Positions 33,141 through 41,715 are shown, numbered from the stretch's first letter. The stretch is 64,000 bases of DNA from Acidobacteriota bacterium (GCA_023389035.1 JAEWFC010000030.1:186001-250000), one strand, 5' to 3'. Numbers and translations are program-made. Notes: generated by a model not told the origin, from the letters alone.

Positions 33141-35084
33141 ATGTATTCCACGGTAATGCGTTCAGTGCCCACGGTGCTTGCCGTCGTGCTTGCGTTAGCA
33201 ACTTTCTCGTTTGGTTTCGAATTCCAGGATGATGATCCTGAGATAACGGATCGCGTAGCACGGATCAGCGTTATAAAAGGAGAGGCTCAGGTTCGGCGCT
33301 CCGATACTGATGAATGGGAGGTCGCTGTGCTCAACCTTCCCATGGTTCAAGGAGACACGCTAGCTACCGGGCCCGATGCACGTATTGAGCTTCAATTCGA
33401 CAGCGATCGTTACCTGCGGGTCGACGAAAATTCACAGGTCACGCTAACGGCGATCCACGACGGAGGTATCGCGGTTAGTGTTGGCCAGGGATCGGCTGCG
33501 ATCCGGCTGATGAAATTCGATCCCGAGCGCGAATTCTTTGAGATCGATGCGCCAAAAACCACGGTCGCTATCCAACGGTCGGGCCATTATCTGGTGGATG
33601 CCGGTACGGCGAGCAACGAAGTTCGAATAACTGTGACTGAGGATGGCGAAGCGAGGGTGTATTCGGAATCATCCGGATTCACGCTTCGATCGGGCCGGAG
33701 TGCCCAGCTTTTTATCGGCGGCTACCGATCGGGCGAATGGGAACTTGCAGACGCGTCTCAGTTCCGGAACGAATTCGCAGAATGGTCGGTCGAACGAGAT
33801 TCGGTGATCGCCGCTCGGCTGCGAACTGCCCATTACGATCGATATTACGACCGCGATATTTACGGTGCCGAGGAACTCGACCAGTATGGCGAATGGGTAT
33901 TTACCCGCTCATATGGATATGTATGGCGTCCGTACTCGTCCTCGATCAGTACTTACTCAGACTGGTCGCCGTATCGCTATGGTCATTGGCGATGGGTCCC
34001 GCCTTATGGATGGACATGGGTAAATGATGAGCCATGGGGTTGGGCTACTTACCACTACGGCCGTTGGGTTTGGGACAACGGATACTGGTACTGGAGCCCT
34101 TATGGGCAGATCCGCAACCGTCGAAGCTGGTGGCGCCCGGCACTTGTCGTGATCGGAGTTTACAACCGCAACATCTGCTGGTATCCGCTGCCGTATCATT
34201 ACGGTTATTACAATTACAACAGATACAATAGGCGTCCCCGTGGGCCAAGGGATCCGGGCCCCGTCTCGACCCCGACGCCGACAACTTCGCCGACACCGTC
34301 AGCTTCGCCGACTCCGCAGCCGCCTATTTACGGAGAGGAACGCCGTCGCGGATGGCAGGTGCCGAGCGGGTCGGTACCGGTGAAAGGAGTCGTCTCACTT
34401 CCTGCTGAGGAATTCGGTAAGCGCCGCGGTGGGGTGATGGTTCCCTCGGCGGACACGGCGAAAGCTATCCTGTCGAAGACTCCGGATGAAACCACTTTCC
34501 CGCCAATTCTACCGACCTACGAAGAGATACGTAAGCAGCCGATAGATGTGAGGGCGGATCGCGCGAGGCTACCACAGCCGCAGCCGACCGCGCCGGTAGG
34601 TGCGGCGACTAGGAAAGCCAATGAGCCGCTCGACACGGTGCTGCGGCGAACGAAGATCTATGGCGACCGTGAACCGGTGAAGCCCGTTCCCGTCACAACT
34701 CCGGACAACAGAACGTCACCGGGTATTAATCCCGGAATCGTACCGGAGCGGAAGACCGGTGCCGTGGAACGGCCGCCGATCAGGGCAACTCCGCCTGTGA
34801 AGCGTGACGAAGGCCCGCCGCTCGTCCCTGCGCCACGGTATGAGCCGCCGAAAAACGAGCCGGTCAAGAGACCGGATCCGCCGCGATACGAACCGCCGCG
34901 CCAGGAACAACCGAAGTACGTTCCGCCGCCGGTAAGAAAGGATCCGCCCAGGTACGAACCGCCGCGTGCGGATCCGCCTCGGCGAAGCGAACCGCGGCAG
35001 ACTAAGAGTGAACCGCCGCCCGCAAAAAGCGAGCCGACAAAACCATCGCCGCCGCCATCTTCAAACAAGAAAGATGGCCGGTAA
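33141..35084 (+). CDS. Exported FecR-domain protein with YxxWxPY repeats and Pro-rich tail
   Basis: 647 residues, a TTAGGAGGG Shine-Dalgarno, and a signal peptide. Residues about 45-200 are a FecR-like beta domain (RISVIKGEAQVRRSDTDEWE, GSAAIRLMKFDPEREFFEID). The centre (about 245-375) is a DUF6600-like region packed with Trp, Tyr and Pro (YGEWVFTRSYGYVWRPYSSS, YGHWRWVPPYGWTW, YHYGRWVWDNGYWYWSPYGQ). The last 270 residues are Pro/Arg/Lys-rich, low-complexity, with repeated PPRYEPPR units, so they probably bind cell wall or surface polymers. There is no cognate sigma factor in the window. Function in the envelope is likely but undefined. Confidence 0.85.
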   Translation: MYSTVMRSVPTVLAVVLALATFSFGFEFQDDDPEITDRVARISVIKGEAQVRRSDTDEWEVAVLNLPMVQGDTLATGPDARIELQFDSDRYLRVDENSQVTLTAIHDGGIAVSVGQGSAAIRLMKFDPEREFFEIDAPKTTVAIQRSGHYLVDAGTASNEVRITVTEDGEARVYSESSGFTLRSGRSAQLFIGGYRSGEWELADASQFRNEFAEWSVERDSVIAARLRTAHYDRYYDRDIYGAEELDQYGEWVFTRSYGYVWRPYSSSISTYSDWSPYRYGHWRWVPPYGWTWVNDEPWGWATYHYGRWVWDNGYWYWSPYGQIRNRRSWWRPALVVIGVYNRNICWYPLPYHYGYYNYNRYNRRPRGPRDPGPVSTPTPTTSPTPSASPTPQPPIYGEERRRGWQVPSGSVPVKGVVSLPAEEFGKRRGGVMVPSADTAKAILSKTPDETTFPPILPTYEEIRKQPIDVRADRARLPQPQPTAPVGAATRKANEPLDTVLRRTKIYGDREPVKPVPVTTPDNRTSPGINPGIVPERKTGAVERPPIRATPPVKRDEGPPLVPAPRYEPPKNEPVKRPDPPRYEPPRQEQPKYVPPPVRKDPPRYEPPRADPPRRSEPRQTKSEPPPAKSEPTKPSPPPSSNKKDGR

Positions 35085-35091
35085 AGCTAAA

Positions 35092-35118
35092 AGGGCTGCC
35101 ATTAATAACGGCAGCCCT
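35092..35118. terminator. Bidirectional Rho-independent terminator
   Basis: A 9-bp perfect stem AGGGCTGCC/GGCAGCCCT with a 9-nt loop lies between the convergent FecR and M16 genes; T runs follow on the minus strand (TTTT). Confidence 0.8.
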
Positions 35119-35138
35119 CGCCTTTAATGTCGAGTCAG

Positions 35139-36452
35139 TCAAACCTTAAGAAAGATCTCGCGTTTGATCGAACTCGGATCGCCGAGCACAAAGAACCTAA
35201 TGTTCTTCATATACTTATTAGCAGCAGCTCGTATATCCGCCGGGGTTACCTTTTGAATTCCGTCAAGAAACTCAAGCGATCGCCGCCAACCGCCGCCGTT
35301 GAGTTCGTACCGGGCAAGCTCAGCAACCTGCGCTGCGTTCGTCTCCTGCTGCAGATAATAGGTCGTAAGAAAATAGCCGGCGATCCCGTCCAACTGATCT
35401 GCCTGCATAAGATCACGCTTCAATTTGTTGACCTCATCGAGCATAACGGACACGGCCTGATTTGCATCTGTCGTTGTAACGTAGATATTAGCCGTATTGG
35501 CTGCATCGTTGCCCATCTCCGCGTTCGGGGCGTACGAGAGATTCCGCCGCGTTCTGACTTCCTGGTAGACGCGGCTTTGCAGGATGGTCATCGCAACCCG
35601 CATGGCGTAATAATCCGGATCGCCGATGTTCGGTGCGGCAAAGACACCTTTCACGTAGTTCGTCTGCAGCGGACGCTGAGCGATATCGACGGACGGGCTC
35701 TCAAAGGCCAGCTTCGGCAGCTCTGCGACCTTATGATCTCCTCTAGGGAGCTTGCCGAAGGACGCCGTGACCTGCTTTCGAAACTCCGCAGCGTCAATGT
35801 TTCCGACGATCACGAGAAGAAGCCGCGACGTAGCCAGAAGCGTTCGGTGATACGCTTTTGCCTCGGCTAGAGTGATCTTTTGTACTGACTCGATCGTGCC
35901 CGAAGGCTCGACCGAATACGGATGTCCCGCAAATAGTATGCGATCTTCAAGCATCCCGAGAGCGTCGTCAGGACTCATCCCTCGATTCCTCAGACCGGTG
36001 ATCGTTCGATCGCGAACGAGGTCAAAATCAGCCTGCGTAAAAGAAGGATTGATTACCAGGTCGGTAAAGATCGCCCACGTATTATCGAAATGCTGACGTG
36101 TTGAAGATAGGGATATGACGCTAAAATCAAGTCCTGCTCCGGCACTGATCGTACTTCCCGTCCGCGACAGTTCCTTTCGGGCAACTTGTCGTGGAAACTT
36201 GGTACTACCTTCGGTCGCGGCCGACAGAGCGAGGTATTCAAGTCCGGCCTTTGCAGCTGTTTGGTGACGAACTCCGCCGCGAACGAATAGCCCGGCCGAG
36301 ACCGTCGGCGATGACGGCCGGCTCTTGACGATCACCTTTAAGCCATTCACGTCAAATTCAGTGATCGGGCTGGCACCTGACGGAGTCGATTGCCCAAACG
36401 CGACGGTGAAACCAATGCAAACGATGACCGCTGCTAAAATGATTCGGTTCAT
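35139..36452 (-). CDS. M16-family peptidase subunit lacking the zinc motif
   Basis: 437 residues with a signal peptide (MNRIILAAVIVCIGFTVAFGQ). The M16 fold is clear (VNGLKVIVKSRPSSPTVSAGLFVRGG ... GLEYLALSAATEGSTKF), but where active members carry HxxEH this one reads GLEYLALS, so the zinc ligands are lost. The glycine-rich loop and C-terminal M16_C domain are kept (about 180-360). Such degenerate subunits pair with an active M16 partner, here encoded 5 nt upstream in the same operon, like the beta/alpha subunits of mitochondrial processing peptidase or the periplasmic Sphingomonas pair. Active in the periplasm. Confidence 0.9.
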   Translation of the reverse strand: MNRIILAAVIVCIGFTVAFGQSTPSGASPITEFDVNGLKVIVKSRPSSPTVSAGLFVRGGVRHQTAAKAGLEYLALSAATEGSTKFPRQVARKELSRTGSTISAGAGLDFSVISLSSTRQHFDNTWAIFTDLVINPSFTQADFDLVRDRTITGLRNRGMSPDDALGMLEDRILFAGHPYSVEPSGTIESVQKITLAEAKAYHRTLLATSRLLLVIVGNIDAAEFRKQVTASFGKLPRGDHKVAELPKLAFESPSVDIAQRPLQTNYVKGVFAAPNIGDPDYYAMRVAMTILQSRVYQEVRTRRNLSYAPNAEMGNDAANTANIYVTTTDANQAVSVMLDEVNKLKRDLMQADQLDGIAGYFLTTYYLQQETNAAQVAELARYELNGGGWRRSLEFLDGIQKVTPADIRAAANKYMKNIRFFVLGDPSSIKREIFLKV

Positions 36453-36457
36453 AACTT

Positions 36458-37972
36458 CTAATTCTTGCCAAGAAGATCGGATTCGGTTAAGCCCGCAGCG
36501 GATCGAGCAGCAGGAGACATCATCGCCACCGACACGTGCGGTTTACCGATAATGTAACTATTTAGGTATTTCGAGATATCCTGCCGCGAAACGGCACGCA
36601 GGTTTTTATGGTAATCGCGGTAGTAGTCGACTCCCGTCGACGACCACCAGAATCCAAGTGCATGGGTGTAATCGCTCAGCTTGTCGCGCCTATACAGGTC
36701 TTCGGCCTCGAGCAGATTCTTTGCGTTAGCAAGCTCTTCATCCGAGTAATATCCCGGCGAAGCAAATTGGGCGATCTGCTTATACAGTTCCGCGAGCGCC
36801 GCTTTTGCGCGATCCGGTGAAGTGACCAAGGTTATCCTGATCGGTCCCGTATTTCGCTGGGTATAGTAATGAACGCTGGCACCGACAGCTAGGCCACTGT
36901 CGATCATCGCCCGCTGAAGCTTTGAGTCGGGCTGCTCGACGATGTACGAAAAAACATCCGCGGCATAAGTTCCGGCGTCATCTTTTCCAATTGACGGTCC
37001 GTGCCAGCCAACCTGGACGATCACGTTCTCGACCTCTTGATCAACGAATATCCCCTTACTCTCTTTTAGGGGCGGATGTTCGACAATGGGAAACTTTACA
37101 AACGGATCTTCACCCTTCTGCCAGATACCGAAAAGCTGCTCTGCTAGCTTGAAAACGTTCTCCGGTTGAACGTCACCGGTTACGATCAGAGCCGAGTTAT
37201 TAGGCACATAGTAACGGGACTGAATCAGCTTCATCTTCTCAGTAGTCGCGGTAGCAACTGTGTTACGGGTTCCGCCGGGACTCTTCCGCGAAGGGTACTG
37301 ATAGAAAAGATTGTCCATCAACGTTCGGTCGAGATAATAAAACGGCTCTGAAAGTTGCCGATCCAATTCACCCAGGACGACCTGTATCTCCTGTTTGAAC
37401 TCCGATTCTTCAAAAGTCGGGAACAATGTCGCGTCACGCATGTAGCGCATTATCGTCGGCAGATGGTCGCTGGTAGTACTGAAGTAATAGTTAACATACT
37501 CCTCTTGTGTCGTCCCGTTCCGAACGTATCCGGCCTTGTCGAGCTCCTGCAAATACCCGGGATCGCCAATACTCGACTTCAGAGAAAGCGGTCTGGAACA
37601 CATGCGGCGACCCATCTCGTTGAGCTGACCGGACCGCAATGCGTTCTCGCACTGGAAGAGCAGAACAGCATCATTTGTCTTGAAGAACATGTGCTCATAC
37701 AAGTGTGATAGCCCGTTAAGCTCGGGTGGTTCGGTGAAAGAGCCGTTGCGAACTGCGAGCTCGACCGTGACCAGCGGCACGCTCGAATCGGGTAGCACGA
37801 TAACCTCGAGCCCATTCGCCAGCTTCTTGTTGACGAATGGAACCTTAAATTCCGTTTGTGCGACCGCAGGCGGAGCCGCGGCAGCAGCCAAGCGCCGTGT
37901 CGGTGCCTGAGCGAAAGCTGTTGATGTTATGATGGAGAATAAGAAGGAAAGGGCAAGAAGGCGATTTTTCAC
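36458..37972 (-). CDS. M16-family zinc metallopeptidase, catalytic subunit
   Basis: 504 residues from the GTG at 37972, which follows a GGGGAG Shine-Dalgarno; the frame extends to an ATG at 38008, but only this start leaves the signal peptide (KNRLLALSFLFSIITSTAFAQ) at the N-terminus. The inverted zinc motif is intact: GLSHLYEHMFFK (H-L-Y-E-H). The downstream Glu ligand is expected in the NYYFSTTSDHLPT-distal helix. An insertion after the motif carries two Cys. It is translated before the inactive subunit (5-nt gap), giving a likely heterodimer that degrades peptides in the periplasm. Confidence 0.93.
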   Translation of the reverse strand: MKNRLLALSFLFSIITSTAFAQAPTRRLAAAAAPPAVAQTEFKVPFVNKKLANGLEVIVLPDSSVPLVTVELAVRNGSFTEPPELNGLSHLYEHMFFKTNDAVLLFQCENALRSGQLNEMGRRMCSRPLSLKSSIGDPGYLQELDKAGYVRNGTTQEEYVNYYFSTTSDHLPTIMRYMRDATLFPTFEESEFKQEIQVVLGELDRQLSEPFYYLDRTLMDNLFYQYPSRKSPGGTRNTVATATTEKMKLIQSRYYVPNNSALIVTGDVQPENVFKLAEQLFGIWQKGEDPFVKFPIVEHPPLKESKGIFVDQEVENVIVQVGWHGPSIGKDDAGTYAADVFSYIVEQPDSKLQRAMIDSGLAVGASVHYYTQRNTGPIRITLVTSPDRAKAALAELYKQIAQFASPGYYSDEELANAKNLLEAEDLYRRDKLSDYTHALGFWWSSTGVDYYRDYHKNLRAVSRQDISKYLNSYIIGKPHVSVAMMSPAARSAAGLTESDLLGKN

Positions 37973-38062
37973 GTAAGACTCCCCAAAGAAAATTCGTTTT
38001 TCAGGCATCTACCGACAGGGTGTTGAACACTTTTTTTAATCTACCACACGGAGACCAAATCG

Positions 38063-38281
38063 ATGGAACGAGATAATTTGATGCACGGAGCCCGCACAGC
38101 GTTGAATACAAACGAAGATATTCGTGCGTGGGCGGAAAATTACCTAAAGGAACGGACCCGCGACGAAAAGTCTGATCTTGCCGACGACGAGTTCGAAAAA
38201 TACTGGAAGTATCACAAGCCGGAGATAATGCACGCCGGAGCCGCAGAAGCGATGCAGGCGTATAAAATGCGAGAGCGATAA
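38063..38281 (+). CDS. Small hypothetical protein
   Basis: 72 residues, charged and helical (RDNLMHGARTALNTNEDIRAW, EKYWKYHKPEIMHAGAAEAMQ). A GGAG Shine-Dalgarno lies 12 nt before the ATG. No family recognised. It is divergent from the M16 pair and its end faces the POT transporter terminator. Confidence 0.6.
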   Translation: MERDNLMHGARTALNTNEDIRAWAENYLKERTRDEKSDLADDEFEKYWKYHKPEIMHAGAAEAMQAYKMRER

Positions 38282-38303
38282 TCTTGCGTCGATCCGAAAT
38301 GAT

Positions 38304-38333
38304 AAAACGGCCGAGCCTTTGATGCCTCGGCCG
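38304..38333 (-). terminator. Terminator of the peptide transporter gene
   Basis: An 8-bp perfect stem CGGCCGAG/CTCGGCCG with a 10-nt loop; on the minus strand it is followed by TTTT. It lies 24 nt beyond the stop of the POT gene. Confidence 0.75.
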
Positions 38334-38356
38334 CCTGCCTTAGGACGTCGAACGAA

Positions 38357-39937
38357 TTAGTCTTTCTTAACCGGATCCGGCACCTCGTTTATCGGATCGT
38401 CGATCTCATCTTCCTTAGCACTTCGCATCATGCGAGCTATCGGTACCGAGAGAATGATTAGCACCAATGCTGATCCGCCCAAAAAGAGGGAGGTGGTCGT
38501 GAACAGGCGGGGCATAGCACTAAGATTCTCGGGGTCGACCTCGCCTCCGACCAAGCCACCGATCAAGTTGCCAAGCGACGATGCAAGGAACCAGATTCCC
38601 ATCATTTGGCCTACGTACCGCCTAGGCGAAAGCGTGGTCATCGAGGAAAGACCGACGGGGCTGACGAAAAGCTCTCCCAGCGTTAGGAACAGATAGAACG
38701 TTATCAGCCAGAGCGGTGAGACCAGCATCGCCGAAGTGCCGTCGCCAACGACGATGTACGAGGCGAATATCATCACGACAAATGCGAGCGTCGAGAATCC
38801 CAAGCCGATCGCGAACTTTACAGGACTGGAAAGGTTAATGTTGCGGTTCCCAAGGCCGGTCCAGATTGCCGCGATCACAGGAGCCAGCAAAATGATCCAA
38901 AAAGAGTTGACCGATTGGAACCACGTTGCGGGCATTTCCCATCCGCCGATCATACGATCCGTGAAATCCTGGGCAAAAAGATTCAGGGCGGTTGGTGTCT
39001 GTTCGAACGCGGACCAAAAGATAGCTGCAAAGACGAAGAGAACCGCGATCACCGCAACCCGCTTCTTTTCGTCAGTATTCAGTCCGCCGAGAACGAACAA
39101 GTAGGCAAAGTAAAGGAAACCGATCCCTCCCAAAACATAGGCATAATAGGTGCCGAAGACTTCTGCGTTGAACGGGATCGCTCCCGTGGCGACCGCCACA
39201 AAGACGATCGCTAAGATGACCAAGCCGATCACGGTGTAGATCTTCACCTGTGATTCCTGTTTCGCTTGGACTGCGGGATCGGGATGCCGGGTAGGTTCGG
39301 CCCCGATATCGCCAAGGGTTTTAGGGGACTGCAGCCAAAATTGGATAAGGCCGAGAATCATTGCCACGCCTGCGGCTGTGAATCCCCAGTGCCAGCCGAT
39401 CTTTTCGCCAAGAAATCCTGTTATCAGCTGTCCGATCAGGGCTCCAAGGTTGATGCCCATATAAAAGATCGAGAAACCAGCGTCTTTTCTAGCTCCGCCT
39501 TCCGGATAGAGATCTCCAACCATTGCGGAGATATTTGGCTTGAGAAGCCCTGTTCCGAGCACGATAAAGACGAGGCCAAGGAAGAAAGGGACCTTGCTGT
39601 TAATGAACGAGGAAGCGCCGATCGTAATATGTCCGAGGGAGATCAGGGCTCCGCCGTAAAGCACTGCCTTTCGCAGCCCGAGGAGCTTATCGGCGATCCA
39701 GCCGCCCGGCAACGATGCGAGATAGACAAAGGACGCGTAAATACCGACGATCGCGGACGCTTCACCTCGGTCCCAGCCCCATCCACCCTGCATAACTGCA
39801 GCGGCCATGAAGAGCACCAGCAGCGGCCTTAGGCCGTAAAAAGAAAATCTCTCCCACATTTCTGTGAAGAAGAGAGTTGAAAGGCCCTTTGGATGGCCAA
39901 AGAATCCGCCCCGCGACGATTCAGTTGCTGCGCTCAT
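38357..39937 (-). CDS. POT/PTR-family proton-dependent oligopeptide transporter
   Basis: 526-residue inner-membrane importer of di- and tripeptides driven by protons. The family signatures are present: FFTEMWERFSFYGLRPLLVLF (the ExxERFxYY proton-coupling region) at residues about 24-44, GGWIADKLLGLRKAVLYGG, and the PTR2 motif FSIFYMGINLGALIGQLITGFLGE. About 13-14 helices. The ATG follows a GAGGTA Shine-Dalgarno. It is isolated on the minus strand, close to the M16 pair, which could generate its substrates; that link is inference. Confidence 0.95.
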   Translation of the reverse strand: MSAATESSRGGFFGHPKGLSTLFFTEMWERFSFYGLRPLLVLFMAAAVMQGGWGWDRGEASAIVGIYASFVYLASLPGGWIADKLLGLRKAVLYGGALISLGHITIGASSFINSKVPFFLGLVFIVLGTGLLKPNISAMVGDLYPEGGARKDAGFSIFYMGINLGALIGQLITGFLGEKIGWHWGFTAAGVAMILGLIQFWLQSPKTLGDIGAEPTRHPDPAVQAKQESQVKIYTVIGLVILAIVFVAVATGAIPFNAEVFGTYYAYVLGGIGFLYFAYLFVLGGLNTDEKKRVAVIAVLFVFAAIFWSAFEQTPTALNLFAQDFTDRMIGGWEMPATWFQSVNSFWIILLAPVIAAIWTGLGNRNINLSSPVKFAIGLGFSTLAFVVMIFASYIVVGDGTSAMLVSPLWLITFYLFLTLGELFVSPVGLSSMTTLSPRRYVGQMMGIWFLASSLGNLIGGLVGGEVDPENLSAMPRLFTTTSLFLGGSALVLIILSVPIARMMRSAKEDEIDDPINEVPDPVKKD

Positions 39938-40084
39938 GTAGAATTTTACCTCGTTAAATTTGAGATTCGAAGAGAGTTAGGGAAATATAACAGATTATTG
40001 ATTTTACGGGAAGCAATCCGGCCTCGGCTCTCTTTATGATAAGGAAACATGCGAATTGAACGCTTAAGTAGGTGAGGTGACGGT

Positions 40085-40456
40085 ATGATCTCAATCTTAA
40101 TGACCGTGCTCGGGCTGATCGCAATTGGTATCTTCTCAGTCCAAGTGTTCAAAACTGCCCAGAGCACCGAGCGGAGCGGCGGCGGTTGGGCCATCCTCAC
40201 GGCCGGCCTCGGCATCTTTTTTCAGTTCGTATTGCCGCTGATTCTGACGGTCGCGCTGCTGATCTTTTATATGGTGACTGAGAATGATCCGGTGCGTTAT
40301 TTTGAAGAGTCTAGCGGGATATTGTGGATGATCAATGTCGTCTCCCTGATCCTTAGCGTGGTCGCAATGGCGATGGTGTCAAAGCACGTCTCTAAGGTAA
40401 TCGATATCCCGGTAAGAACAGGAGCTGCCCCGCCGCCGCCGCCGACCTTTGGCTGA
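40085..40456 (+). CDS. Small membrane protein, function unknown
   Basis: 123 residues with three hydrophobic helices (about 3-22, 37-65, 78-97) and a C-terminal Pro-rich tail (APPPPPTFG). A GGTGAGGTGA purine-rich region precedes the ATG. No family is recognised. It lies just upstream of the tRNA genes. Confidence 0.65.
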   Translation: MISILMTVLGLIAIGIFSVQVFKTAQSTERSGGGWAILTAGLGIFFQFVLPLILTVALLIFYMVTENDPVRYFEESSGILWMINVVSLILSVVAMAMVSKHVSKVIDIPVRTGAAPPPPPTFG

Positions 40457-40468
40457 GAGCCGAGGAGT

Positions 40469-40497
40469 TTGCGAGTTCTTTTCGTTTATCTTAAGAT
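40469..40497 (+). promoter_or_regulatory. Candidate promoter of the CAT-anticodon tRNA
   Basis: TTGCGA (40469-40474), a 17-nt spacer, and TAAGAT (40492-40497), starting transcription a few nucleotides before the tRNA at 40509. Weak but well placed. Confidence 0.35.
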
Positions 40498-40508
40498 AAT
40501 TAATTCAC

Positions 40509-40584
40509 GCCCTTGTAGCTCAACGGTTAGAGCAGCAGACTCATAATCTGTTGGCTGTAGGTTCGAATCCTACCGAGGGCACCA
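40509..40584 (+). tRNA. tRNA with CAT anticodon (Ile2 or elongator Met)
   Basis: Complete cloverleaf: acceptor GCCCTTG/CGAGGGC (one G-T pair), D arm GCTC/GAGC, anticodon stem GCAGA/TCTGT with loop CTCATAA (anticodon CAT), T arm GTAGG/CCTAC around TTCGAAT, encoded CCA. The CTCATAA loop and the TTGG variable region resemble the lysidine-modified tRNA-Ile2 of enterobacteria, but elongator tRNA-Met can look alike; the charging identity is not settled here. Confidence 0.9.
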
Positions 40585-40601
40585 TTTCTTTTTTGGGATT
40601 T

Positions 40602-40676
40602 TGGTAGCGCCTAGGGGAATCGAACCCCTCTTTCAAGAATGAGAATCTTGCGTCCTAACCGATAGACGAAGGCGCC
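40602..40676 (-). tRNA. tRNA-Glu (CTC anticodon)
   Basis: Read on the minus strand: acceptor GGCGCCT/AGGCGCT with discriminator A and encoded CCA, D arm with TCGTC and GGAC, anticodon stem CAAGA/TCTTG around TTCTCAT (anticodon CTC), T arm GAGGGG/CCCCT around TTCGATT. The overall shape matches bacterial tRNA-Glu. It is convergent with the CAT tRNA, 17 nt apart. Confidence 0.92.
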
Positions 40677-40740
40677 ATAAAGCGAGACCTCAATTTTCCA
40701 CCACACTTCCCCATTTTGCAAGCTTGAACGATATTGAGTA

Positions 40741-40773
40741 AAAAAAGGAACGCCTTCGAATAAGACGTTCCTT
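40741..40773 (-). terminator. Terminator of the cysteine-rich protein gene
   Basis: An 8-bp stem AAGGAACG/CGTTCCTT with a 13-nt loop, followed on the minus strand by a run of seven T. It lies 24 nt beyond the stop at 40797. Confidence 0.8.
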
Positions 40774-40796
40774 GAAGTAATTGGTCTAAGCGATCG

Positions 40797-41213
40797 TTAT
40801 ACTGCCGTGTCCTTTTTACCCTTGCAGCATTCGCAGTCATCGCAGCAGTTCTTCTCTGCCGACCCTGTGGAAACGGCTGAGGCGGCTGCATCTTCCTTTT
40901 TCTTCATCGGGCAACTATCGCCGCAGCACTCGCAATTATGAGCGGCAGTGTTCCCCGCAGCATCTTTCGCCTTCATCGGGCAGCTGTCGCCGCAGCACGA
41001 GTGTTTCTCGCCGTTTGCGTGGTGCTCCGCTTTATCATGCCCCTCACCATGTTTCATCTTGTCCTTCATCGGACAAGCTCCGTCTTTCTTGCAGCATGAC
41101 GCTTTATCATCCTTGGCGGTGACGGTAACTGATGAAGTGCTGAACGCGTACGCGGCGACTGCAAGTCCGAAGACCGCTACAATGGCTAATAATGCGATAA
41201 ATTTGGTTTTCAT
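40797..41213 (-). CDS. Exported cysteine-rich CPM-repeat protein (putative metal binder)
   Basis: 138 residues from the ATG at 41213, preferred over the ATG two codons upstream because it sits at proper distance from TTAGGAG. A signal peptide (KTKFIALLAIVAVFGLAVAAYA) is followed by a Lys/His/Asp/Ala-rich mature part holding 15 Cys in four clusters: SCCKKDGACPM, SCCGDSCPMK, CECCGDSCPMK and NCCDDCECCKG. The CPM triplet occurs three times, and the spacer KHGEGHDKAEHHANGEKH is His-rich. This composition suggests periplasmic binding of copper, silver or similar thiophilic ions, like an exported metallothionein, but I recognise no family. It has a strong terminator. Confidence 0.75.
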   Translation of the reverse strand: MKTKFIALLAIVAVFGLAVAAYAFSTSSVTVTAKDDKASCCKKDGACPMKDKMKHGEGHDKAEHHANGEKHSCCGDSCPMKAKDAAGNTAAHNCECCGDSCPMKKKEDAAASAVSTGSAEKNCCDDCECCKGKKDTAV

Positions 41214-41247
41214 GATCATTGCTCCTAAGTCTATAAACCCATGATGT

Positions 41248-41262
41248 GCAGCATCTAGCTGC
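41248..41262. promoter_or_regulatory. Inverted repeat upstream of the cysteine-rich gene
   Basis: GCAGC-ATCTA-GCTGC, perfect 5-bp arms, 35 nt upstream of the 41213 start. It could be an operator for a metal-responsive repressor, but its short length makes chance likely. Confidence 0.25.
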
Positions 41263-41298
41263 CTGATATGATATTGGCCTGCGTCTTCGGGTATTTAG

Positions 41299-41715
41299 CT
41301 AGATCAGAATAACTCGGTGCTTTATGCGCTCAGTTCTGCGGTCCAACGGCGGCCCGCGATAATTTTCGAACGACGCATCTCTTTCTCTGAGGTCCGTAAG
41401 AATTTCTACGTAGATTTGCGCTAACGATGATGCCGGAACAGCGATAGTTTTACCGGTGACAGGCTGTTTGCCGATCGGTGCCGCAAACACGACTAACATC
41501 GGGCAACAGTCGACGCTCGCATCTTTGACCGAGTCTCCAGTCGTCAGCGAACCGCTCTGATCAGTTCGTGTACAGTGGCTGGTACTCTCGATCTCTGCCA
41601 AATCGCTACTGAATGACCGGCAGTATGCTACACACAAGGCGCCTGCCGCGTTCAAACATATAAACGCCAGCACAAATAAAGCTACAAACCTGATTTTAAT
41701 TGTGAAACGAGTCAC
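41299..41715 (-). CDS. Small exported protein with CCPM motif
   Basis: 138 residues with an N-terminal signal or membrane helix (TIKIRFVALFVLAFICLNAAG). The mature part has Cys in LCVAYCRSF, SHC and DCCPM, and a C-terminal YRGPPLDRRTERIKH segment. The combination of CxxxC, CCP and a closing RGPP recalls small exported proteins found beside copper-handling genes (DUF2946-like), and the CCPM echoes the CPM triplets of the neighbouring cysteine-rich protein. It starts at a GTG without Shine-Dalgarno, so the start is provisional. Likely in the same metal-related unit (84-nt gap). Confidence 0.6.
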   Translation of the reverse strand: MTRFTIKIRFVALFVLAFICLNAAGALCVAYCRSFSSDLAEIESTSHCTRTDQSGSLTTGDSVKDASVDCCPMLVVFAAPIGKQPVTGKTIAVPASSLAQIYVEILTDLRERDASFENYRGPPLDRRTERIKHRVILI

